From: Megamerina dolium
Lineage: Eukaryota; Arthropoda; Insecta; Diptera; Megamerinidae
Length of the DNA stretch: 64,000 nt
Reading direction: 5' to 3'
Assembly (NCBI GenBank): GCA_963854835.1
Contig: OY978525.1
Span: 97,233,388-97,297,387 of the forward strand
In this document: positions 23,720-35,477 of the stretch, piece by piece
Layout: every line of letters starts with the position of its first letter
Position numbering within the stretch: position 1 is the stretch's first letter
The notes under the pieces: generated by a model
Told to the model about the DNA's origin: nothing
Seen by the model: the letters and a program-made list of their open reading frames with translations, nothing else
Databases searched by the model: none
Program-made: the position numbers and the translations under genes

Positions 23720-26003
23720 TATCATCATCATTGTTATTGTCATCATGTCATCATACTTAATGCTCATTAATGCATCCTTTGACCTCTATTTATTATCATC
23801 ATATACACACCCTTACACACTTGTGGAGGTGCACACGTACGTACGGACGTACGTACGAATGTAATATTAAATTCAAGTATTGGAAAAGATTCGATTCTAT
23901 CAGCAGGAATCAGGTCAAAATTTTTTTAAATATCTACTTATTTTATGTACAAGTATCGAATATAATATAATTGCATACATAAATCGTTAATTTATATATT
24001 TCGTACATATATATATACATAATAGTATGTATGTATATTCGATAACATTTATAGCAGTATTATATCATCATTATATTCATACATCAGTACATACATACAT
24101 GCATATGTAATATTGCTTATCACAATTTTTTTGTTGGTTTTTTGTTGTTGATGTTTTTCCATTTCGTTGATGTTGATGTAATTTATTGTTCACACACACC
24201 ACATACACGAATGCACATATTATTCATTTTTTCACAAATTTTTTTTCTGTGTGCAGTGCCAGCAACAGCAGCAGCAGCAGCCGTAGAAGCAACATTTGCA
24301 GTTGAAAAGTTTATATAATCATATTGTATGTATGTATGTACTCGTATATTGTATGATGTGTTACATCCAAAAATCATGCTAAAAGTGACTACCAGTAGTG
24401 TAATAGCATTGGATGGAAGGCTGGATGATTGCTGCTTAATACGCTGGCTGTTGGCTGATCCTAAATCCTATGAACAAATCCGATTTTTCGTATGGTCGCT
24501 CGTCATGAAGAAAAATCAAATGTCGAGAAGAAAGAACAGAGAAAAATAATTCGCGCAAATCTCCACTAGACACAATCGTATATATTCTTTTATTCTAAAA
24601 TTTTTCTTTTCTCTAATTTAATCACAAGAAATTTATATATATTTATATAAAATGGAATCACGAACGACTTGCAATTAGTTTTTTGTTCTTTTTTTTTTCT
24701 TTCTATTTCACTTTTTACTTCCTCTTTTCTTCGTCATAAAAACTTAACTATCAGAAAGAAATCCTCACATTAAGTAAAGCGCTGACGTTTCTCGTTCGCT
24801 CCGTGTTACGACTGTGTGTGTGTTTCAATTCACAAAAGTTTTGTGTCCAGGCAAAAAAATCAATACGTACATATGTCCTTTCAGCGGTACGTTATATGTA
24901 CATACATATGTGTATGTGTAGGTGTGTGTATGAATTAAAAGCTTTTTTTGCGTAATAGGCATGTGTGCTAGTGCATCTGCTTGTTACCTTTCAAAAGATA
25001 TGTTATGTATTCGTATATTTTGCAATAGCAAAGGACATTTTGATTTATGATTTGTTTAATATATATATTTTTTTATCGTTTTCTCCATGTTTATTATGCT
25101 TAAAGAATCGTAAGAACTTGTAAAATATTTATATACACACAACTTATCATATTACATTTGGTATGCGGTGACGTATGAGTAATATTAATTTTTTATGCAT
25201 GAGAAAATATTCGCACATTTGGCTGTCATTTATCAAAGTAAGGTTTAACGACGTTACTGTGATGATTTGAATCTCTTATTGGGTATTAAACTAATGCTCT
25301 AGAAATAGCACGTGCAAACAATCGCATTTTCTCCTTGTGTAAATCATATACGAATAATATAAATGTAGGATTTGCATGCTGTCAAAAGTGGTTTAAACTT
25401 GACATATCTTTTGTATACAATTAAATAATTATACTATTAAATATTTAATAAGCTCTACAGAGCTTTTTGAAAGAATAAAATCAATAGGGTGTGCTGATAA
25501 GTCCATGATAAATGAAAAATAATTATTTAGACACTTCGTCTAACTATGCTTCAACTTCTCAGGTGACTAAACAGGAGAATAAGGTTATTAATTTTTATTA
25601 ATTAATTATTAATTATTAATTTTTTATATTTCTACTGTTAAGCTGCCTCAGCCTGAGCGCTAGGAACTAACTTTAATCGATTTAAAAAATATTTCGACGT
25701 GCTACAGCAAATCGCCAAAATGCGTATATCTTCTGCTGATGTATATTTTCAGATCTTTTGGATTAGTGTGATTTTGTCGGACGGTATTATACCGTCGCAA
25801 AAATTTAATACAACGTGATAGTACTACTGATATGATTTTAAAGTAGTTATAAACACACAGGGTGCTGACATATGAAATTAAATAAAACGTATAAACATTA
25901 CAATTGTTGTATATAGAAATTTAATTAGTTTTTGTTTTTCATTCAATCTTCTATACAATTATCAATAACAATAAATTTGACACTATCCACTTGTTGTTGT
26001 TGT
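21976..26003. other. Spacer, no certain gene
   Basis: Mostly AT-rich. A weak SINE head-like stretch, CACAGCGGTTAGTGTGTTCG, occurs at 22,511. A (TCA)n run lies at 23,692-23,746. At 24,240-24,290 a good pyrimidine tract and GTGTGCAG precede a CAG repeat, but the frame closes quickly. A 73-codon plus frame at 24,328-24,549 is not recognised. No gene could be supported. Confidence 0.45.
23692..23746. repeat. (TCA)n microsatellite
   Basis: Tandem TCA/ATC trinucleotides with a few TTA interruptions. Confidence 0.9.
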
Positions 26004-27962
26004 TCAGTGTACTGGTGGTAATCGTACAGAATCTGTATCCTTTACTACGATAACACTGCTTTGATTATTCGTTGTATATTCAATTTGTAGAATTTTATCT
26101 TCACCAACGCAAGGATCATAAAAGCCAGGTAATTCACTCTAGAAAAGGAGGAATAAACATACATTAACATAAATGTACTGTAAAATAGAAAACCATTATA
26201 TTAAGAACCTTGCTGGCACCATAGAGCACTAATACACCCTCTCTGACTAAACACTGTAACGGGACTGTAACATCGATGGAAACATTTGTACGAATATTGC
26301 TCGTATTCTCTTCAACACCACCGTATAACGCTTTTCTTATTATCAGTCCATTGCGATTGGTTTCCTCCGCAACAATACGCTCGTATGTGTGACGCATCAA
26401 TTCAATAGCAGCGTTTGCTTCCTGTTTTTTTCGAGCAATACGCTGTTCATTGCTACGTCGTGCCTTTTCAAGTTCAAAACTCTTACGATCGCATTCCATG
26501 GGTTCAATTATAGTTTTCTTCACCAAGAACCACACAATAATCGGTGTAGCTGAAGCATAAAAGACGGCGGCAGGTACAATTTCTTCACTCAAATGAATTG
26601 GAAACACATATGATTGATTTGAACGAAGCAACCTGTAAAAATATATATGTTTCTTGTTCCAGTTATAGAGACATTGATTAAGGATGTACAATGCAAACTA
26701 TTACTCACTTTAATTTCAAAATAACTCCAGTGGGTACACCAATTGATACCATTGCAGATACTGAACTGTATTTAGATACCTTTTTCTCTGCTCCATATTC
26801 TGTTAAAAACCCAAATGTTCCAACTCTGAAAAATATGTTGAAATTATGAAAAAATAACCTTCATTTACATATGCTCATATTTCATTTCATACACACTTTG
26901 CTATCAATTTTAGTTTTAGTTCATTCTCTAACATTTTGCGCGTATAACCTACAGTAAAATAAATGTGCGGACTTCCAATAACGAAGGAAGCATTCCATGC
27001 ATATCGCTCTGCATTGTGATCAATTTGTGTTGTCATAGATGAATGTGAACTTGCGTTCAATGTTAATGTACCCATGGTATGTTTATCCAATTGCACTGCC
27101 AGAGTCGAAAATAGAGCAGGCATTGCAGTGCCATTGCGATAGGTTATCGATGTGCCACCGTTAAGAGTGACATTTGATGAAAGTGATCGCCCTCCTATAT
27201 AAACATAAAACGTCAAAAGTGTTAAAACTACAATCCCACTCCATAACACTGACCTTTAAATCCTAACAATGGTCCACTGCCAGCACCAACATCCAATTCT
27301 AACCAACCTTTATTCACTAAGCGACGTCCACACAAAACAAAATTTCCATTGCCATTTCCATTCGATGATACAAGATTACCACTCAATATTAAGGTGTCAC
27401 GCCGTGTAACTGGTGCCTCAATTGATTGCGCTATGCTCATGGAGGAGATTTCGACTCGAGGCACTTCATCATCGTAAGGCATAAAAATTTCTGTGGCATT
27501 CACATTGATAGTAATATTACCACGCGGGTTAGTTCGTTGTTGCAGTTTACGCTCTTCAGCTGCCTGTGCTAAACGTTCGTACTCCTCACGTACCTCTGCA
27601 GGTGTCTTTGTGCGATGAACCAGTTCCCAACCATCGGTTTTGAGACCCTTCTCACCAACGGAGTCATAAATAGCACGTCTGTGTGGGTCAGAAAGTATCT
27701 CATATGCACGTTTTGTCCGGTTAAACAACAACTCGGCCTTTTCCTTCTTATCTTTGTCAACGTGTTTGTCCGGATGATATATGCGACTTAGCTTGCGGTA
27801 CGATGCACTGATCTGCTCGCTAGTAGCCTGTAATAGAAAAGGAGTAATGGTGATTTACAATATTCACAATTAGAAGATAAATCAAGCAACTTCTTTGGGT
27901 AGATTTAGAAAAGTGTAATAGTTTTCCTCCGGTTCATTGTCAGAGTCAGAATCAGCTGACAT
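26004..27962 (-). CDS. DnaJ homolog DNAJC11 (mitochondrial MICOS-associated)
   Basis: Six exons (minus): 27,962-27,891; 27,827-27,254; 27,194-26,897; 26,825-26,709; 26,632-26,209; 26,138-26,004. Joined they give 539 residues without a stop, close to the usual 540-560. The J domain occupies about residues 13-80 with the His-Pro-Asp motif in IYHPDKH and FNRTKRAYEILSDPHRRAIY. A beta-rich middle part with NPRGNITINVNATEIF follows, then the DUF3395 C-terminus containing YSSV- and IHLSEEIVPAAVFYAS-type segments. DNAJC11 proteins bind the MICOS/SAM complexes and support cristae structure, with the J domain recruiting an Hsp70. The first donor (GAA|GTTGCT) is weak but gives the expected protein. The neighbour, head to head, is mitochondrial Hsp70. 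The Drosophila counterpart is CG8531, from memory. Confidence 0.95.
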
Positions 27963-28543
27963 GTTAAAGCTAATTCTTTCACACCGCCCACCACGGACTC
28001 CAGATCACACAGGATGAAAATTTGGAATTTAGTTCAATTCAGTTGAATTGAAAATTGTGAATATTTCTTTTAAAAATAACTTCAAAAGTTTTCGTAACAC
28101 CTCGACAAATGACCACACAATCTATTAGGTATTTTGAATTGCCAACCATTTGAATTAACATCTGCTGACGAAATGTTGCCGGCAAATTGAATCACACAGA
28201 TGTATTGAATTTTCAAAAATTAATAAATTGATGATTATATTTCCTATCTGATTTAAGCACAAAACAACACGATGGAAGTCACATTCTTTCCTAAATTATC
28301 ATATACAATTAATGTTTAGCACCCTGTGTTACTTTTTCATTCTGTTCCATCTAGATGCTGCTACTTTTTTGACATTGTCGCAATAAAAACGTGCATTGTT
28401 CTTTTTCGTCGATCACAAGTCAGTAGTTACGTCGTGCGAGAAATAATTTAATACGTAGTTTTTTTGTTATTTGCATTAACAAATAATAATACAGAATTCA
28501 TTTTCGTGTAAATTGTTAATAAAACAAAAAAGTTGTTACTAAA
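27963..28543. promoter_or_regulatory. Shared divergent promoter region of DNAJC11 and mitochondrial Hsp70
   Basis: The two start codons face away from each other across 581 bp, which must hold both 5' UTRs and both promoters. A TCAGTA at 28,420 fits the fly initiator consensus for the Hsp70 side. No clear TATA box stands out from the general AT-richness. Confidence 0.45.
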
Positions 28544-31337
28544 ATGTTGCGTATTACAAAGACGTTACCACGCTTTCTGGCTCAAAATTACAAGAATCTT
28601 TCTAGTACTTTTGAGAACGTAAGTAATCTTTCTTGCAACACAAATTATTTCACCATTATCATTATCTGTAATGTATTAGTTTGGTATAAAGTTCACAAAA
28701 TTAATGCAATGGAATACAATATGATGATATAAAATATGCATTTACATCATCGTTTTTCTTTTTTTCTTCCACAGCAATCTGCCGGCTTTTTCAATGGTAT
28801 CTCCAGCCAAGTACGCTACAAGTAAGTACATGCCAATCATTTATTGTTGAGTTATGTAATATGTAGAAAACTGATTACCTAGTATTAGTAGGCAACCTCA
28901 TGCTGTCTTGTCGCTACTTATATTATTATGTTGGAATTTTAAATCATTTGGCATCATTTGCTAAATTTTCTAGAATATTCTGCACTATCTTGTCGGCATA
29001 TTGTTGCATCACAACAATGTGTTATGGTAAAAATCGCAAATCATATGCTTATGAAAATATTTCGTGGAAAAACAAAAACAAATTTCAATAAAAAAAATTT
29101 AATTCTGTCTGCAAAAAAAAATAATTGTTTACAAAATAAATATGACCAATCTCGAACAAAATAAGAGAATTTAATGAAACTTTATTGCAATTCACTCTAT
29201 TCAAAAAATTTAGGTCCGGCGAGGTGAAGGGAGCTGTCATCGGTATTGATTTAGGTACCACAAATTCATGTGTAGCTGTTATGGAGGGCAAGCAAGCAAA
29301 GGTCATTGAAAATGCTGAGGGCGCACGTACAACACCTTCCCACGTGGCTTTCACAAAAGATGGTGAACGTTTAGTCGGTATGCCAGCTAAACGTCAAGCC
29401 GTCACCAATTCAGCCAACACTTTCTATGCAACAAAACGTCTAATTGGTCGTCGTTTTGATGATCCCGAAATTAAAAAAGACATTAAAAATTTGTCGTACA
29501 AAGTTGTTAAAGCATCAAATGGCGATGCATGGGTATCAGCCACAGATGGCAAAGTGTACTCACCATCACAAATTGGTGCATTTGTATTGATGAAAATGAA
29601 GGAAACCGCTGAATCATACTTGAACACACCAGTTAAGAATGCTGTAATTACCGTACCCGCCTACTTCAATGACTCTCAACGTCAAGCTACCAAGGATGCT
29701 GGTCAAATTGCTGGTCTTAATGTATTGCGTGTAATCAACGAGCCAACAGCTGCCGCCCTAGCCTATGGTATGGATAAAACCGATGATAAAATGTAAGTAT
29801 TATCGTTCAGCTAAACTCTTTACGATATCAACTAAATGCTCTTACAGAATTGCAGTCTATGACTTGGGTGGTGGTACTTTTGATATATCGATTCTGGAAA
29901 TCCAAAAAGGTGTATTTGAGGTGAAATCAACCAATGGTGACACATTGCTTGGTGGCGAAGATTTCGATAATTGCATTGTAAATTATTTGGTAGCCGAATT
30001 TAAAAGAGATAGTGGTATTGACATTACAAAAGATTCAATAGCTATGCAACGTCTCAAGGAAGCGGCTGAAAAGGCCAAATGTGAATTGTCATCCTCTCAA
30101 CAGACAGATATCAATTTGCCCTATTTGACAATGGACTCGGCGGGACCACAGCACATGAATCTGAAAATGACACGTTCTAAGTTGGAATCTCTTGTGGGTG
30201 ATTTGATTAAGCGCACCATTCAGCCATGTCAAAAGGCTCTGTCCGACGCTGAGGTATCCAAGTCAGAGATTGGCGAGGTATTGCTTGTTGGTGGTATGAC
30301 ACGTATGCCCAAAGTACAGTCTACAGTACAAGAATTGTTCGGAAGACAACCATCGCGTTCGGTCAATCCAGATGAAGCGGTGGCAGTAGGCGCTGCTGTA
30401 CAGGGTGGTGTACTCGCTGGTGATGTTACCGACGTACTCCTTTTGGATGTGACACCACTTTCACTTGGCATTGAAACACTCGGTGGTGTATTCACACGTC
30501 TTATTTCACGCAACACCACTATACCAACCAAGAAATCTCAAGTATTTTCTACGGCAGCCGATGGTCAAACACAAGTAGAGATCAAAGTACATCAGGGTGA
30601 ACGTGAAATGGCTTCTGACAATAAAATGCTTGGATCGTTTACACTTGTCGGCATTCCACCTGCACCACGTGGCGTCCCACAGATAGAAGTTGTTTTCGAT
30701 ATTGACGCCAACGGTATTGTACATGTATCGGCCAAGGATAAGGGTACTGGCAAGGAGCAACAAATTGTTATTCAATCCAGCGGTGGTTTAAGCAAAGATG
30801 AAATTGAAAATATGATCAAGAAGGCCGAAGAATATGCGGCAACTGATAAGAAGAAGCGTGAGTTAATTGAAATTGTTAATCAAGGTGAAAGTATTGTGCA
30901 CGACACTGAAACTAAAATGGAAGAGTTTAAGGATCAATTGCCCGCCGAAGAGGTATGAACGAACGTACATTATATATACACAAATTTTTGTTTTAATTAA
31001 TATTTTTACATTTATTTTTGCTTTTACGCAGTGTGAGAAACTTAAAAAGGAAATTGCTGATTTGCGCACTTTGCTAGCCAACAAAGAAACAGCCGAACCT
31101 GAGGACGTCAGAAAGGCAACAAGCCAGTTGCAGCAATCTTCACTCAAATTGTTCGAGATGGCATATAAAAAGGTTAATTCATAATTGCTTTTTATTTTAG
31201 GGAATTCTTATAAACTAAAGGAACTATTTTCTTTACAGATGTCTGCCGAACGGGAAAGCGCTTCATCGTCGTCTTCAACAACTGAGAGCAGTTCAGAACA
31301 AACAACGAGCGAACAGAAGAAAGAAGAGAAAAATTAA
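28544..31337 (+). CDS. Hsc70-5: Mitochondrial Hsp70 (mortalin)
   Basis: Six exons: 28,544-28,618; 28,775-28,821; 29,214-29,792; 29,848-30,952; 31,032-31,172; 31,239-31,337. The joined frame codes 681 residues, as in fly Hsc70-5. The first about 45 residues form a basic matrix-targeting presequence ([18 protein letters not shown]). The ATPase domain shows the three Hsp70 signatures: [22 protein letters not shown] and [15 protein letters not shown]. The linker [13 protein letters not shown] leads into the substrate-binding domain, and the C-terminus is Ser/Glu-rich. It drives ATP-dependent import and folding of matrix proteins and works in iron-sulfur cluster assembly. The start ATG directly opens the presequence. 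The intron between exons 2 and 3 is the longest (392 bp). Family identity is certain, and orthology to Hsc70-5 is very likely from near-identity over long stretches. Confidence 0.98.
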
Positions 31338-31733
31338 TGCAATGATAACTTGTACTAACTAACTAATTTAATTGTACGAGAAAGCGCTTTAGGGGAAGTT
31401 CATTGAAAAATTGAAGTGAAGCTTGTGTGCTTTGTCTTTAGTAGGTTATATATATATATATATGATTCCACGTTTTCATAAATTTATTCAACGGCTTGAA
31501 ATTTGGAATTATGTATGTAAACATTGTCGTATTTGGTGTATTGGAGATGTCGGCGGCTGGATAAATTAAATTGTATATTCCATGACCGACTATCAGCCTC
31601 AGCGACAAGTTTTCATATTGCTTTAAGTGATTTTTATTATTTTTTAATAATAATAATAATAATAATAATAATATGTAATTCACCATTCTAGTTTAATGTG
31701 TAAATCATTATAATTATTTACATCAATTATATA

Positions 31734-32034
<301 letters not shown>

Positions 32035-32691
32035 CCTTAAATTAGAATAGTATCCCTAATTACATTTAATTTAAATGAAGACAAAAAACAACACAGGTTA
32101 TAAAAGAGATGATCGATTTCAATTAAACTGTTTTGTTCCGAGTTCTTAATTTTCTTTATTTCTCTGAAAAGATGCTATGCATTCAACTAGATTGTTATGA
32201 GACGTATGAACGAAAAATGAAATATATGTATTACCTTAAAATAATAATAATAAAAAATTTTAAAAACAAATAATTACAAAAATGATTTTATTATTTCATG
32301 TTGCTGGTTTTGGACCTTTGTGATTTGTATACTTTTGCAATTACACTTCCATTTGTGTCGTTTGAAGAAACTATAAACGTTTTCATGAACAATACTGCTC
32401 GTACAAATCATCTATGATAAATCTATTTTTGGATGCCACGCCGGTATTTTCACTTTTCTTTTATTTTTAATTGTGTTGCTGCTCGTTTCGTGTAACCCAG
32501 TGAATTTAGGAAAATCTATTTTCAATCAATTGCCAATTAGAAATTGGCTAAAACAAAATTTTCAATTTGGAATATGAAAGTTTACATATTCTATAATAAT
32601 CAATAGCTGAAGTATCCTCATATATCGATCATACGTATAGTGTAATTTGTGTTTGTAATTTCATCGATTTCATAATAGTAATTGATTAAAA

Positions 32692-34808
32692 ATGAATTCT
32701 TGTAAAGTTTGTGCTGTATCAACAAAAAATAAATGTTCCAATTGTTATCAAGTGGCCTATTGCTCAGCGGAGCACCAAAAAAGTGATTGGAAAACGCATA
32801 AAATAAATTGTTATCCATTTAAGGTACATATTTTTAATCAATGTAGCATGCCTGATTGATTTATTGCTAATGTTCAATACCATATGCATATGCAATGAAT
32901 TTGTTGGTGAGAAGGATGACATGAACATAACCTTCAATTCTTAATTGGCTATTTGTTATCTTAAATGATTGTAGATTGAATACAACGAGCAATTAGGTCG
33001 TCATTTAATTGCTACACGCACTATAAAACCATTTGAGATAATCATAAAAGAAGCACCGCTAATGCGTGGCCCTTCACAAATTACAGCACCCGTTTGTTTA
33101 GGATGTTTGAATGAAATCGATCCTACTGATTATGTGACGTGTGAGAAATGTGGTTGGCCTCTATGCGGTGCAGAATGTAATAATAATTCGGATCATCAAC
33201 CCGAATGTGCATTGACTGCGAAGCGTGAACGCAAGATTAATATTCAAGACTTTACAAATCCACATCCATTATACCAGTGCGTGAGTACGGTACGCTGTTT
33301 ATCTCTATATAAAACTGATAAATGGCAGTTGTTTCAAGAATTGGAGTCCTTAGAGGATCAACGTAGAGGTTCCATGCAATGGAAAGCCGATTTAGAAAGT
33401 ATTGTACGCTTTATACCCAAGTCAGTTTGGCTTTTATGCCAATTTACTTCACACCATGAACTTTCTATACTAATGCATATGCATGTACATACATACGTGC
33501 TTTTTTGTTTTATAGATTTTTTAAAACAAACAATTACGAAGAGAATATAATTATGAAGGCAGTTGGCATATTACAAACGAATGGACATGAAGTACCAACT
33601 ACAGATCCACCTCATGTTGCTATATTTCATAAAGCATCTTTTCTAGAGCATTCCTGCTCACCGAATCTAGCGAAAAGTTTCAATAAAGACGGACACATAA
33701 TGCTATGGTCACCGAAGGGAATCAAAAAGAATGAACACTTAAGTATATGCTATTCGGATGTCGTTTGGGGTGTGGCAGAACGGCAACAGCATCTAATGCA
33801 TACGAAACTATTCTATTGCTCATGTCCACGTTGCATGGATATCACAGAATTTAATACCAACTACAATGCCATTAAATGTAGCGAAAAATCCTGTATAGGA
33901 TTACTAACACCAGCAACATATAAAGAGTGGAATAAATGTTGGAGGTACATTCTGTGTATGGATGAAGATGTTATATATGGATAATGTAAATATTATTTAT
34001 TTCAGTTGCAACACATGTGGCAAACAAGTTGACATGTTATACATTAGTAACATATTAGAGCGAGCCGGTAAAGATATGCAAGCAGTGGGCAAAACAGTTG
34101 ATAACTATTTAAAGTGTGTGATGATAACATGTGCACGATAATTAAACACATTTTCTATAGCAGCTCATTGACTTTCATTTGCAGATTCATACAACATTAT
34201 CAAAAATGGTTACCACCAACACATGCGTACATTTGTCAAATCAAATTGCAATTGGTTCAAGCGCTTGGAAATGATCCGAAAGAATTACAGGAACTGTCCA
34301 ATGAACAGCTTAATTTAAAAATTGAATATGCCAAAGAGCTACTTACACTCTATGAGTTACTGGCGCCATGTAAGCTAAAACAAGAATCGATATTTCCGCC
34401 TTATTACACCTTCTGTTTCGTCTACCAATACTATTTTTCGTTATCGTATCGTTTTTTTCGTGTATCATATACATATGTATTCAATTAGATTCGATTATTC
34501 AATTCGGAACGTGTGATAAGGCGGCTAATTATGATCCAGTCTAACAACAAAAATCTCTTCGCAATTTAGGTGAAGCACGCATGATTGGTATGCTTTGCTA
34601 TGAATTACATTCAGCTATAGCTGAGTATTCACGTCGCGTATCATTGGAGTCGGAAATTATGCCAAAAAATCTACTCGAGGAATCCTTGCATTATGTTGAA
34701 CGTTGTGTTGACTATTTACAATATGAAACGGATCTTTTCATGGAAGGTCATGTATACAAACAAGCAAAGATAAATAGAGATACATTACGGTTGGTTCTAA
34801 AGACGTAA
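32692..34808 (+). CDS. SET and MYND domain protein (Smyd family, SmydA-like)
   Basis: Six exons: 32,692-32,823; 32,975-33,420; 33,516-33,944; 34,006-34,113; 34,185-34,369; 34,570-34,808, giving 512 residues in frame. The protein opens with a MYND zinc finger (residues 4-40: CKVC, CSNC, YCSAEHQKSDWKTHK). The SET domain follows, split around a zinc-binding insert (CLGCLNEI ... CGWPLCGAEC). It keeps the LEHSCSPN motif, which corresponds to the NHSC core of active SET domains with His-Ser-Cys present, and HLSICYSD, the ELTISY-like end. A post-SET cysteine cluster (CSCPRC) and a helical C-terminus finish it. Smyd proteins methylate lysines or act in transcription repression; the substrate here is unknown. 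The arthropod SmydA group (CG8503, SmydA-8) is the likely affiliation, from memory. Confidence 0.9.
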
Positions 34809-34899
34809 TGATTTTGACAAAAATATTAAAATAAGCACATGATTTTTGTTGTAAAGTATTTAATTTAAGAATTTGAACTGTCGAGTAAAATTAGTTCAA

Positions 34900-34905
34900 A
34901 ATAAA
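34900..34905 (+). terminator. Candidate polyadenylation signal for the Smyd gene
   Basis: AATAAA 92 bases after the stop codon at 34,808, in a position typical of compact fly genes. Confidence 0.5.
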
Positions 34906-34979
34906 AGTGTTCATATCGTTGACTTCCTTGGTCACTTTATATCGCATTATTGCACAATAACAACGGAATTGTTACAGTT

Positions 34980-35470
34980 GGGCGACATATTTTATACCCT
35001 GCTTTAGTGTATGTTATATTTATTTCGGTCAGATGTTTGTAACCACTTGCAGGAAGCTCCGAAAGTATAGAAAAGTATATATATGCTTGATCAGCGTCTC
35101 CTAATCATAAACATGACTGGAAATTTAGCATAAGTGATCTCTCGTCCAAGGGCACACTATTTGACATGTAGATTGATGTTATATTGTCTAAAAAATTTGC
35201 CCGAAATAGGCGGTTCCTCGCACTGGTTATAGTTGCTCTCATACAAAATGTCTGAATTTCGTTTAAATTTTAAATGCTGTAACTTCGGCAGTTGTCTGCC
35301 TAGAACAAGCATATTTGACATTTGGATTCATATTGTCATAGATAGTGGGTACTAGTGTGATAAAAAATCGGCAACCGGCACCTTTTACAAATTTTTTAAC
35401 CGCCATTAATCATGAAATATTCCGCGTAGGACAACCATATTTAGAGTGTACATTAGTATTGTAAGGATAA
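34980..35470. repeat. Dispersed repeat block of unknown type
   Basis: Carries TCAGATGTTTGTAAC, an AAAGTATATATATGCTTGATCAGCG-type block and an ATATTTGACAT motif repeated with variation. Close relatives are at 52,420-53,250 (in an Opa1 intron) and more weakly at 62,490-62,640. No frame is open for long. It is probably a fragment of a non-autonomous or long-terminal repeat family common in flies; I cannot name it. Confidence 0.6.
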
Positions 35471-35477
35471 GTACAAA

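Noticed and set aside
24240..24300. Possible exon with CAG repeat after a good acceptor-like pyrimidine tract
   Set aside because: The frame closes after about ten codons in the Gln frame, and the other frames have no donor or recognisable content.
25489..25875. Possible small element with GGTGTGCTGATAAGTCC at its left end
   Set aside because: The right side (GGGTGCTGACATATG) is a direct and not an inverted match, so no element boundary can be supported.
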